DNA from: Spirosoma panaciterrae DSM 21099
Lineage (GTDB): Bacteria; Bacteroidota; Bacteroidia; Cytophagales; Spirosomataceae
Assembly (NCBI RefSeq): GCF_000374025.1
Contig: NZ_KB893173.1
Location: forward strand, 248,001 to 312,000
Direction: 5' to 3'
Length of the DNA stretch: 64,000 nt
Under the pieces are notes generated by a model. The model did no database searches and was not told the origin of the DNA. It was given only the letters and a program-made list of their open reading frames with translations. Each line of letters starts with the position of its first letter. The stretch's first letter is position 1. The position numbers and the translations under genes were made by a program. Below, piece by piece: positions 26,527 to 34,484 of this stretch.

Positions 26527-26745
26527 CGGCTTTTCGGGTTTATCAGAAAACGGTCATAAATCTCGGCAAGCCCTGAATCGATCTAATTCAGCGCTTATGA
26601 AATGTCCGTATTGGATAAACAAATAAATTGACGTTCAGGTTACCTCCATGCGAACAGATTCCGCGATTTCTTTCAATTTTTCGGATGACCGCTTTTAGGG
26701 TTCACTCAACCTTCTCCGACCACTGAATTTAAAGCCTGTCAATGT

Positions 26746-27378
26746 ATGAGCCAAGCTCCTGACAACGACCCAACCGTACAACCTATCACGTCAACTAATC
26801 TGAACGATCTGGAAAATGCCTGCTGGCATCAACTTGCTTCCGGTGTTGAACACGAACATGATGGTTTCAAAACCATGACCGTTGCGACCTGTACGAATCG
26901 CGGGGCTGATGCGCGTGTTGTCGTGCTCCGCCGGGTCGATACATCTCATAAATACGTCTGGTTTCATACCGATGCCCGTACGGAGAAGGTGCTACAGTTG
27001 GAAGCCTTTCCAACGGCTACACTGCTTTTCTGGGACAAAAAACGCCATGTGCAACTCCGCCTGATGGTAGAAACCCGACTGCACACCGACGATTACATAG
27101 CCGATGAGCATTGGGAATCGGCTACGGAACGGGAGCGCAAGTTGTATTTTTCGGAGCACGTTCCGGGTACAGAGCTATCGGCCCCCTATCCAGGTTATCC
27201 CGACGATGTTTCTGAAAAGGTGCTATCTCAGGAAGCCAATCAGTCGGCCCGTAAAAATTTCGCGGTTATTGAATGCCGCGTGCTGGCGATGGAATATCTG
27301 TACCTAAGTCCCGAAGGACAAATACGCGCCCGTTTTCAGTACGAGCCGGAATCTAAAATGACCTGGCTGGCTCCCTGA
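26746..27378 (+). CDS. Pyridoxamine 5'-phosphate oxidase family protein
   Basis: 210 residues. The split-barrel FMN domain is visible (TMTVATCTNRGADARVVVLRRVD, HTDARTEKVLQLEAFPTATLLFWDKKRHVQLRL), followed by the EHWESATERERKLYFSE segment and a C-terminal PNPOx-like region. True PdxH has further conserved basic residues around its C-terminal RxxR; I cannot see them clearly, so this may be a PNPOx-related Alr4036-type protein rather than PdxH. Its 3' end overlaps the convergent membrane-protein gene by 43 bp. Confidence 0.8.
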   Translation: MSQAPDNDPTVQPITSTNLNDLENACWHQLASGVEHEHDGFKTMTVATCTNRGADARVVVLRRVDTSHKYVWFHTDARTEKVLQLEAFPTATLLFWDKKRHVQLRLMVETRLHTDDYIADEHWESATERERKLYFSEHVPGTELSAPYPGYPDDVSEKVLSQEANQSARKNFAVIECRVLAMEYLYLSPEGQIRARFQYEPESKMTWLAP

Positions 27379-27965
27379 TTTCTCGTAAGCAGTTGCCAGC
27401 CCTGATATGCGATGGGAATAAAAAGCAGCAGATCGGCTACGTGGGCGATCCATTCGATCCGCGAAATCCGACTGACCGGAAAAGCTATGGCTCCTGCACA
27501 CAAAACGAACCCAACCCAGTAAGGAACTGCTTTTTTCCGTAGAAGCTGAACACCCAGCACCAGTAAACTCAATGGGAATAGCGGCCCTGACATAAACATG
27601 GTTATGTTGAAGCTCAGGGAATGAATAGCCGCTTCGTGCAGCAATGTTTCCTTCGAAATGCCAAACACCTCAGCGTAAATACCTCGCATGCCAAAATTGT
27701 TGCCACTGATGGCTCCACATACAGCAATCAATAATCCCCAACTGGCATAGATAGGCATTGTGTGCTTTAGTTTCGCAAACAGCCCCGTCAGAGCCGGTAT
27801 CCAGAAAACGGTTGCCACCACCAGGAGCGTACCGCCCGTAATGGTATATTCGCCCTGCTGCCAGTAGAACGTCGATAACAGAAATAATAAAGGGGCCAGG
27901 ATCATCGAAAGCCCCTGAACGCGCTGCTCTGCCGAAGTAGTCGTCGTGAATGTTATCGTCTGCAT
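27336..27965 (-). CDS. Membrane protein, seven-helix type, unknown function
   Basis: 209 residues from the Met at 27965; this start is preferred over an earlier one because the upstream gene stops with TAATG there, a 1-nt overlap. About six hydrophobic helices follow (for example LSMILAPLLFLLSTF, GGTLLVVATVFWIPALTGLF, WGLLIAVCGAISGNN). The layout resembles DUF4386-like or YhhN-like membrane proteins, but I do not assign a family. Translationally coupled to the small membrane protein upstream, divergent from an ECF sigma gene. Confidence 0.6.
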   Translation of the reverse strand: MQTITFTTTTSAEQRVQGLSMILAPLLFLLSTFYWQQGEYTITGGTLLVVATVFWIPALTGLFAKLKHTMPIYASWGLLIAVCGAISGNNFGMRGIYAEVFGISKETLLHEAAIHSLSFNITMFMSGPLFPLSLLVLGVQLLRKKAVPYWVGFVLCAGAIAFPVSRISRIEWIAHVADLLLFIPIAYQGWQLLTRNQGASQVILDSGSY

Positions 27966-28306
27966 TAGTTCGTTTTTGTGGTTATGATTCGATAATACAC
28001 CAGAAAACCGAGGGCTGCCGACACCATAATAACCCCATAGTTCAGGCTGGATTCGGGCGGTACGGGCAGAAAATGAACGACAATCAGTCCGATTCCTGAA
28101 AAGAGTAGAATCAGCCCCCATTTGAGGCTTTCAGAGGGTGCATCACGTTCCTGTTCCATTTGTTTGTGCGTTTGTTCGGTCCACTGTCCTAATTCAAGCA
28201 GTCGCCTACGGAGCAGGTAGGTAGTAAGTGGACGCAGGGTCAGATAAATGCCTATGGCCATCGACAGGATGACATACGCGGCCTGTAAACCATATTCTTC
28301 TTCCAT
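27965..28306 (-). CDS. Small membrane protein (DUF6249-like)
   Basis: 113 residues from the Met at 28306 (MEEEYGLQ); a Met five codons upstream is also possible. One hydrophobic helix near the start (AYVILSMAIGIYLTL), a basic cytoplasmic stretch (RRRLLELGQWTEQTHKQMEQERD), then two helices (LKWGLILLFSGIGLIVV and NYGVIMVSAALGFLVYY). This pattern is seen in Bacteroidota next to ECF sigma genes. It shares TAATG with the next gene. The pair is divergent from the sigma factor and may be its regulon. Confidence 0.6.
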   Translation of the reverse strand: MEEEYGLQAAYVILSMAIGIYLTLRPLTTYLLRRRLLELGQWTEQTHKQMEQERDAPSESLKWGLILLFSGIGLIVVHFLPVPPESSLNYGVIMVSAALGFLVYYRIITTKTN

Positions 28307-28420
28307 CGGATTGCTGGTCATGTTTGCCCATGTGACAGCATCAGGTTTGGGAATGTTGCAGTTGCTGAAAAAAATTTTGAAACTGCAACCTTTCCCATAA
28401 AGTCGTTGTCTCATAGGCCA

Positions 28421-28987
28421 ATGAATGACGAACAGGCATTAGTATGGCAAATTTTGCAGGGTAACGTTCGGGCCTATCAAACGTTGGTCGAACGCTATCA
28501 GCGACTCGTGCTGCACATGGTTCGCCGGATTGTTCAGCAACCCGCCGATGTAGAGGATGTCTGTCAGGAAGTATTTATCAAAGTTTATCAGCACTTATCG
28601 GACTACCAATCCGATGCGAAACTCTCGACCTGGATCGCGACCATTGCCTACCGAACCAGCATTAATTATTTAAAGAAATATCGAAAAGACAACGCTACAT
28701 CAGCCACCGATTTACTGACAGAACTAGACACAGACTCCGGCCTGCCCACACCAGAAGACGTCGTAGTATTCGATGACTGGCGAACCTTTCTGCACCACCA
28801 GATCGACAGGTTACCGCTCCATTATCGAACCATTCTGACCCTGTACCATCTGGATGAGCTTTCGTATGAAGAAATTGCCCAGGTTACGGCTTTACCCGAG
28901 GGAACGGTTAAAAATTACCTGTTTCGGGTTCGTAAACTATTAAAAACGGCCCTGGAGCCGTATCAAACCCGCGAAAAAAACCGATGA
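28421..28987 (+). CDS. ECF-type RNA polymerase sigma factor
   Basis: 188 residues from the ATG at 28421; the frame is open upstream only to a TTG. Region 2 (about 20-85: LVERYQRLVLHMVRRIVQQPADVEDVCQEVFIKVYQHL, then KLSTWIATIAYRTSINYLKK) and region 4 (about 125-175: LPLHYRTILTLYHLDELSYEEIAQVTALPEGTVKNYLFRVRKLL) are complete. Next comes a short membrane protein overlapping by ATGA, the expected place for an anti-sigma factor. Target promoters are unknown. Confidence 0.95.
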   Translation: MNDEQALVWQILQGNVRAYQTLVERYQRLVLHMVRRIVQQPADVEDVCQEVFIKVYQHLSDYQSDAKLSTWIATIAYRTSINYLKKYRKDNATSATDLLTELDTDSGLPTPEDVVVFDDWRTFLHHQIDRLPLHYRTILTLYHLDELSYEEIAQVTALPEGTVKNYLFRVRKLLKTALEPYQTREKNR

Positions 28988-29439
28988 ATCCATTGACCGA
29001 CCAGCAACTTCAGGAACTTCTCGACGCGCAGTTCCGCCAGCACAACAACACACCGCCCCCGGACATAGCGAATGACGATTTTGGGCTCTACCAACACTTG
29101 TTCGAGGCATTGGCTACCGAACCTCCGCAAACGGTTCTTCCCTATTCGTTTGCCGCTAACGTAACGCGCCAGATTCAAAAAAAGGAATTGGCCCGTAGCG
29201 AACGACGAGCATGGGTTCTGTACGGCTTAAGTCTATTGCTCCTTCCAGCTGTCACTGTGGGTATCCTGATACTAGCTCCCGGCTATCCCATTCATAAACT
29301 GATGGAAACAGGCTCGCGGTTTGGTGTGCCTGCCCTACTGGTCTTAGCTGGTTTTGGATTGGTCCAATGGGCTGATTACAGACTGATTAAGCGAGCAGGA
29401 AAACACCCATCGATTTTATCGGACAAGCGAACCACTTAG
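28984..29439 (+). CDS. Membrane protein, probable anti-sigma partner
   Basis: 151 residues. A 75-residue hydrophilic N-terminus is followed by two hydrophobic helices (LYGLSLLLLPAVTVGILIL and FGVPALLVLAGFGLVQW). It overlaps the sigma gene by four bases (ATGA), which points to translational coupling. The size, topology and position match anti-sigma factors, but the zinc-binding H-x3-C-x2-C motif of ZAS proteins is not present, so the call is by context only. Confidence 0.55.
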   Translation: MNPLTDQQLQELLDAQFRQHNNTPPPDIANDDFGLYQHLFEALATEPPQTVLPYSFAANVTRQIQKKELARSERRAWVLYGLSLLLLPAVTVGILILAPGYPIHKLMETGSRFGVPALLVLAGFGLVQWADYRLIKRAGKHPSILSDKRTT

Positions 29440-29473
29440 CGTCAACTGTCGTTATATTCGCGACAATTGACGC
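29439..29473. promoter_or_regulatory. Inverted repeat before the toxin-antitoxin operon
   Basis: 13-nt arms (29439-29451, 29461-29473) with one mismatch, 9-nt loop, followed by TTTT. It starts on the last base of the preceding gene and ends 8 bp before the antitoxin ATG. It can serve as terminator of the sigma operon, as operator for the Xre antitoxin, or both. Confidence 0.5.
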
Positions 29474-29480
29474 TTTTGCC

Positions 29481-29906
29481 ATGAGTACAACGACCATAAA
29501 CCACTATTTCGGTGCTAAAAATGCCCCACCGATTCAATCCATTTTTGATTTGATTGAATTAAGTCGGCGAGGCTTGTCAAAAAAAGCCGTGGCTACCATG
29601 GCGCGTCATCTGGGACTTACGCAGTCCGATTTATTTATTATTCTGCATATTTCGGCTCGTACCTGGCAACGTTATACCGACGAAAAACTTCTCCCTCAGG
29701 ACGTTACCGAAAAAGCCTTACAACTGGCTAACCTCTACAAATACGGCGAGGACGTATTCGGAGCAACCTGGAAATTTCACGGCTGGATGAACCACCCCAG
29801 CCCATTTTTTGGCGGCAAAAAACCAATTGAATTACTCGATACCCAGTTTGGCTTTCAGGCCGTTCGTGACGAGCTTACCCGAATCGATTGGGGAGTATTA
29901 GCCTGA
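29481..29906 (+). CDS. Xre/MbcA/ParS-type antitoxin
   Basis: 141 residues. The N-terminal helix-turn-helix region is followed by LGLTQSDLFIILHISARTWQRY, then the C-terminal toxin-binding DUF2384 domain (NHPSPFFGGKKPIELLDTQFGFQAVRDELTRIDWGVLA). Such proteins bind and inhibit RES-domain toxins and repress their operon. The stop codon overlaps the toxin start (TGATG), so the two are translationally coupled. Confidence 0.93.
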   Translation: MSTTTINHYFGAKNAPPIQSIFDLIELSRRGLSKKAVATMARHLGLTQSDLFIILHISARTWQRYTDEKLLPQDVTEKALQLANLYKYGEDVFGATWKFHGWMNHPSPFFGGKKPIELLDTQFGFQAVRDELTRIDWGVLA

Positions 29907-30364
29907 TGGACGTGTATCGATTAGCCAACGCCCGACGTGCCGACGACCTGACCGGGACAGGGGCTCGTTTGACAGGTGGTCGCTGGAATTTTGTCGGGAC
30001 GCCCGTTCTATACACCGCTGGTTCCAGAGCCCTGGCCACGCTGGAAGTACTCGTACACAGTCCGGCATCGTACGTACCCGACTTTTATCAGATGCTTACG
30101 CTACTGGTTCCCGACGATTCGCTGCAAAGTGTGCCGCTCGACAGTCTGCCTATTGGCTGGAACAGCCTGACTCCGCCTGATGCCATCAAGACAATTACGC
30201 AAAACTGGATATCTGAAAACCACTTCCTGCTGCTCAAAGTCCCATCGGCCGTCGTAGCGGGGGACTATAATATTCTGATTAACCCCGTTCACCCCCGCGC
30301 ATCCGAAGTGGTCATTTTAGATAAACGTGCGTATCAATTTGATCCACGTCTGTTGCGGCAATAG
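29906..30364 (+). CDS. RES-domain toxin
   Basis: 152 residues from the ATG at 29906; an earlier TTG frame opening is ignored because the ATG overlaps the antitoxin stop by one base. RES landmarks: YRLAN with R5, the GGRWN segment (R26), Y36 and S41 in YTAGSRALATLEVLVH, with E48 (numbering approximate), and a late Asn in NILINPVHP. Known members such as MbcT and Xre-RES partners degrade NAD+. Expected to halt growth or abort infection when freed from its antitoxin. Confidence 0.92.
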   Translation: MDVYRLANARRADDLTGTGARLTGGRWNFVGTPVLYTAGSRALATLEVLVHSPASYVPDFYQMLTLLVPDDSLQSVPLDSLPIGWNSLTPPDAIKTITQNWISENHFLLLKVPSAVVAGDYNILINPVHPRASEVVILDKRAYQFDPRLLRQ

Positions 30365-30416
30365 CCATTTTGTCCGGTTTGTTGTTATAGCTGGTAGCAA
30401 CAAGTGAAACCGCATT

Positions 30417-30917
30417 ATGGCAACAACGAATCGTGCTTTCGACTACGATCTTGATTACCGGACTCTGAACGTACGGGAGCATCCTGAGTATTACCGCGTT
30501 GGCAAAGGGGAACAGGGCGTGCTGCTTGTCAGACCGTATAAAGACGAAATACTACCTTTATGGAAATTCAAAACCCCGGAAATTGCCCGCGAGTCGTCGG
30601 AGAAAATTTATCAGCTTTTTCTGGACTACAAACAAAAGGGTGACTTTATCGGCATGGATATGGCCCGCAAGTTTCTTCAGATGGGCTACACCCGGTCCAG
30701 ACGTTATGCGAACCACGCCAGCGGTCAGAAATACGACGGCCCCGTACCTAACGATAAAAAAGGTCAAAGTGGGTCCCATGGACGCGCACAACTGCCCCGC
30801 GATGAAGACCCGGAGAAAGCCGAATCGGCCCGTATTTTTTATGGAAAATACCTTGAAGCTCGTGAAGACCTGGATTATAAAAACCTAAAAAAAGAGTGGC
30901 AGCAGAAATACGGGTAA
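30417..30917 (+). CDS. DUF4385 family protein
   Basis: 166 residues, cytosolic. The conserved layout is seen: FDYDLDYRTLNVREHPEYYRVGKGEQGVLLV, then LPLWKFKTPEIARES, then MDMARKFLQMGYTRSRRYANH, and a C-terminal helix that ends LKKEWQQKYG. The family is widespread in bacteria without a known function; the basic TRSRRYAN segment could touch nucleic acid. It follows the toxin by 52 bp on the same strand but there is no reason to think it part of that system. Confidence 0.8.
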   Translation: MATTNRAFDYDLDYRTLNVREHPEYYRVGKGEQGVLLVRPYKDEILPLWKFKTPEIARESSEKIYQLFLDYKQKGDFIGMDMARKFLQMGYTRSRRYANHASGQKYDGPVPNDKKGQSGSHGRAQLPRDEDPEKAESARIFYGKYLEAREDLDYKNLKKEWQQKYG

Positions 30918-30921
30918 CTAC

Positions 30922-32085
30922 CTACTTCACTAGTTCCTTTTGGTAAAGCCCTACCAACGTATCAACGGCGTAGTCGATCTCTTCGGCAGTATTGTACTTC
31001 CCAAACGAAAAACGGACATAACCCCGATCAGGATTTAAGCCGGGTAAAGCGGCCAGCACATGTGAGCCTACATTCGAACCACTCGAGCAGGCAGACCCTC
31101 CCGATGCCGAAATGCGGGCAATATCCAGACTAAATAAGAGCATATCGCTTATATCGGAAACGGGCAGGCTAACGTTCAATACCGTATATAAACTGGCATC
31201 AACATCTCCCGAATCACCATTGAACTGCACGTCGGGCATTTGGGCACGCAGCCGTTCAATCATCCGACGTTTCAGGTTTATAATATGCTGCTTATGGGCC
31301 TCCATGTCGCGATAGGCGATCTCCAGAGCTTTAGCCAGCCCTACGATACCATAGACGTTTTCTGTTCCGCCCCGCATATTCCGTTCCTGAGCACCGCCAT
31401 ACACAAAGGGATGGATTTTCACCCGGTCGGCATTTACATATAGAAAACCAACTCCTTTGGGGCCATGAAACTTATGCCCGGCTCCAACAATAAAGTCAAC
31501 GGGTAATTGCTGCAGATCATGACGAAAATGGCCCATCGTCTGTACCGTATCGGAATGGAAAATAGCGTCGTACTGCCGACACAGCTCTCCCACCCGATTC
31601 AGATTCAGCAGATTCCCAATTTCATTATTCCCATGCATCAAAGACACCAACGAACGGCTATTTGAACGCAGCAGTTGGTCAAGATGGTCAAGATCAATAT
31701 GCCCTTTAGTATCAATATTTACCAGGCTTAGTCGAATGGTACCCTGTTCGGCCAGATGCTGCAAGGTATGCAGAACGGCATGATGCTCCAGCGGTGAGGT
31801 AATGGCGTGTTTCAGAGCATAGGTTTCGATACTACTCCGAATGGCTGTGTTATCGGCTTCGGTCCCCCCCGAGGTAAAGAAAATTTCGGCAGGCGAGGTA
31901 TTTAATAAGGACGCTACGGACTTACGCGCTTTTTCGATAGCTGTTCGAACGGTACGCCCGTGACTATGGATGGACGATGGGTTACCAAAATGCTCGGTCA
32001 TCAGAGGCAGCATGGCCTCAAGTACTTCAGGATCAAGTCGGGTGGTAGCAGCATTATCTAAATAAACGGCAGCGTTTGGTGTCAT
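30922..32085 (-). CDS. Cysteine desulfurase (NifS/IscS-like)
   Basis: 387 residues from the Met at 32085; nine more codons upstream add nothing. Seen: YLDNAATTRLDPEV at the N-terminus, FTSGGTEADNTAIR, the PLP lysine in GAGHKFHGPKGVGFLYV, and the catalytic cysteine loop ASGGSACSSGSN, which is short as in class II/IscS-like NifS proteins. It takes sulfur from cysteine for iron-sulfur clusters or tRNA thiolation. No IscU or SUF gene is adjacent, so a tRNA or general sulfur role is equally likely. The 3' end is 4 bp from that of the DUF4385 gene. Confidence 0.93.
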   Translation of the reverse strand: MTPNAAVYLDNAATTRLDPEVLEAMLPLMTEHFGNPSSIHSHGRTVRTAIEKARKSVASLLNTSPAEIFFTSGGTEADNTAIRSSIETYALKHAITSPLEHHAVLHTLQHLAEQGTIRLSLVNIDTKGHIDLDHLDQLLRSNSRSLVSLMHGNNEIGNLLNLNRVGELCRQYDAIFHSDTVQTMGHFRHDLQQLPVDFIVGAGHKFHGPKGVGFLYVNADRVKIHPFVYGGAQERNMRGGTENVYGIVGLAKALEIAYRDMEAHKQHIINLKRRMIERLRAQMPDVQFNGDSGDVDASLYTVLNVSLPVSDISDMLLFSLDIARISASGGSACSSGSNVGSHVLAALPGLNPDRGYVRFSFGKYNTAEEIDYAVDTLVGLYQKELVK

Positions 32086-32255
32086 CGGTAGGCTTGTTTG
32101 TCGATGCGGCAAAGGTACGGGTTTTTAAAGCGTGAACGAATGCATGAGCGAAAGAGTGATTAAATCCCGGAGTCTACCCTTTCAATCATTTCTCTTCACA
32201 AAGGACGATCTGCTTTCTTTGCACCGTTCTTTTACTACCACAATTCGCATAGACT

Positions 32256-33119
32256 ATGGATCTTTCACAGGCGGCCGGGCTTATGTACGCCGAATTATCA
32301 ACCTGGATACGGGCCGCCATCCGCTATATGCCCAAACTGGCCGTTGCCATTCTTTTATTGCTATTCTTTACGTTTCTATCCCGCTGGCTGAGTCGGTGGG
32401 TAGTTCGTGGGCTCGACCGGGTTAGTAGTAATGTATCCCTGATTAACCTCACGGGAGCAGTCATGCGGGTCATCGTCATGTCGGCTGGGCTGTTTGTGGC
32501 ACTGGGTATTTTAGGACTCGACAAAACCGTAACCTCTCTTCTGGCTGGTGCAGGGGTTATTGCGCTGGCAATTGGGTTCGCCTTTCAGGATCTGACCACC
32601 AATTTTATATCAGGAGCGATGATTGCGTTCGCCCGGCCCGTTCAGGTGGGTGACAAGGTAGAAACCAACGGCTACACAGGTAAGGTGCTCGACATTAAAT
32701 TGCGTTCTATCGTCATCGACAATGGCGAAGGCCAAACCGTCGAAATACCGAGTAAGGATGTTTTCCAGAAACCCATTACCAATTTTTCGCGAATGGGTCA
32801 ACGGCGCATCGACGTAGTAGCGGGAATCTCCTACCTCGACGATATGACCAAAGCGAAACAACTGGCTCAGGCTGCGGTTTCTACGCTACCCTTCGTCCTG
32901 CCATCGCATCCGGTCGAGTTGCATTACCGCCAGTTTGCCGATGCCAATGTCCAGTTTGTGCTCCATTTCTGGATTAACCCGGCCGTCACAAACGCGCAAA
33001 CGGCCCTAAGCGAAGCCATGATTACCCTGAAGCAAACCTTTGACAACAATCAGATTTTGATGGTTTTTGCCGCCCAGACGTTTGATCTGAAACAGAAACT
33101 TGCGCAGTCCGGCCATTAA
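32256..33119 (+). CDS. mscS: MscS-family mechanosensitive channel
   Basis: 287 residues, the size of the small MscS type. Three membrane helices, with the pore-lining third helix visible as LLAGAGVIALAIGFAFQDLTTNFISGAMI, then the beta domain (RPVQVGDKVETNGYTGKVLDIKLRSIVID, then VEIPSKDVFQKPITNFSR) and a C-terminal alpha/beta domain. It opens under membrane tension and releases solutes on osmotic downshock. Solitary; the 3' end is 12 bp from that of the barrel gene on the other strand. Confidence 0.93.
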   Translation: MDLSQAAGLMYAELSTWIRAAIRYMPKLAVAILLLLFFTFLSRWLSRWVVRGLDRVSSNVSLINLTGAVMRVIVMSAGLFVALGILGLDKTVTSLLAGAGVIALAIGFAFQDLTTNFISGAMIAFARPVQVGDKVETNGYTGKVLDIKLRSIVIDNGEGQTVEIPSKDVFQKPITNFSRMGQRRIDVVAGISYLDDMTKAKQLAQAAVSTLPFVLPSHPVELHYRQFADANVQFVLHFWINPAVTNAQTALSEAMITLKQTFDNNQILMVFAAQTFDLKQKLAQSGH

Positions 33120-33131
33120 ATTAAGTTGAAC

Positions 33132-34388
33132 CTAAAACACTTCGCCCAGATTCAGAAACACCCCTTGTGAACCGCCAATGCCGAAGCCATAATCGAAGGC
33201 AAAATTGAGGTTCGAATGTTTATTGACTTTTATACGTAACCCAACTCCCCAGCCCGGCAGTAGTTTTCCGAAATGGGCTGTATTCGGATAATCGCTGTAG
33301 GTCTGCATGTTGGCAAAGATTACCCCGCCCAGCAGGCCATTGTTCAGAATAACCGCCCGGTATTCTGTTTCGAAATACAACAGATTTTGGCCCCGAAACC
33401 GACCTTGTGTGTAGCCACGGCCCAGATTAGCATGGGTGTCCCAACCCGTACTCGGCAAATCCAGGTAGGGAGCCTGCCCACCCAGGCTTAACCAGTTTAC
33501 GTTCCAGAGTGCCAGAATGTGCCTCGAATCGGCCGTCAACGGAATATACTTCCGAAAATCGGCCAGCACCGACTGCCAGTTCTGATCGCTGCCCAACAAA
33601 CGCAGATTGGGCCGAAACATGACACTACCGAAAAATCCGTTTTGTGGATTGTTTGGGTTCCGGCGGTTCGTGTATTGTAGCGTAAACGTTGGTCCCGACG
33701 ATACCGAGCGGCCCGTATTTCCATACTGCTGAAAGTCATTATTCAACTGAGGAGTACTATTCTCCTCCCGAATCCGCCAGTGATAATCAAGCGCATACCC
33801 AATTCCCACCGAAAAATTAGGAGCTACCTGCCGCAAAACGGACTGATACAGCCGCAGATAGGAATATTCCAGATGGTCGTCCACATCAGAACGTGAGTTA
33901 TCGCCCAACCCAAAATTATCAGCGGAGTAATTGTAGTACCGCCAGTCGGTCAGGATGTTGTAGCGGTTGTCTTTGGTCCAAAGATTGGCTTCAATGGGGA
34001 TAATAACCTGCTGATACTGGGTGTATTGAGGAGTTGAATAAATAACCGAAACGTTTTGCTGGGGATCAGCGCTGGTAAAGGAAAGATTAGCATTGAGGCC
34101 AACCGCGAAGCCCGTTTGCAGCGCGTAGGCTAGCTCAGGAAAAAAGGATGGGTGAAATCCCGGCTTCTCACTTTCGGCCGAACGATGCCCTTTTTTATTG
34201 ATAAACCCGTAATAGACATCCCATATATCGGCCGAGGAGTCAGCCTTCGAAACATACTGCCGCTTAACAGAAACAGACGGTAGGGAGTCCGGCTGGGCAA
34301 TCGTACTCAGCGACGCCAGCATCCAGAAGGTGCTTATGCAAACGAATCGCAGATAAAAAGGGGACAGACTGCCAGTCGGCTTAGGCAT
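33132..34388 (-). CDS. BamA/D15-like outer-membrane beta-barrel protein
   Basis: 418 residues from the Met at 34388 (MPKPTGSLSPFYLRF), which starts a signal peptide ending near IAQ; a Met eight codons upstream lies inside a hairpin and is less likely. No POTRA repeats, so only the C-terminal barrel of the Omp85 type is present. Seen: a GVGLRIKV strand, and the LLYFETEYRAVILNN/GLLGGVIFANMQTY region typical of D15 barrels. The C-terminus ends in Phe, as outer-membrane barrels do. Probably a surface-antigen or phospholipase-associated barrel; function unknown. Confidence 0.8.
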   Translation of the reverse strand: MPKPTGSLSPFYLRFVCISTFWMLASLSTIAQPDSLPSVSVKRQYVSKADSSADIWDVYYGFINKKGHRSAESEKPGFHPSFFPELAYALQTGFAVGLNANLSFTSADPQQNVSVIYSTPQYTQYQQVIIPIEANLWTKDNRYNILTDWRYYNYSADNFGLGDNSRSDVDDHLEYSYLRLYQSVLRQVAPNFSVGIGYALDYHWRIREENSTPQLNNDFQQYGNTGRSVSSGPTFTLQYTNRRNPNNPQNGFFGSVMFRPNLRLLGSDQNWQSVLADFRKYIPLTADSRHILALWNVNWLSLGGQAPYLDLPSTGWDTHANLGRGYTQGRFRGQNLLYFETEYRAVILNNGLLGGVIFANMQTYSDYPNTAHFGKLLPGWGVGLRIKVNKHSNLNFAFDYGFGIGGSQGVFLNLGEVF

Positions 34389-34389
34389 A

Positions 34390-34442
34390 TAAGCGAATAG
34401 GTTAATCATCACTGGTAACGTGTTGACTAACCTATTCGCTTA
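34390..34442. repeat. Inverted repeat in the leader of the barrel gene
   Basis: Perfect 15-bp arms (34390-34404, 34428-34442) around a 23-nt loop, one base before the chosen start codon. It could be the terminator of the upstream gene (34485-35213) or a stem that hides the translation start. Confidence 0.5.
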
Positions 34443-34484
34443 ACATTCCGTTCATTTATGGCCCTTGAAACCGATCATGCAAAC

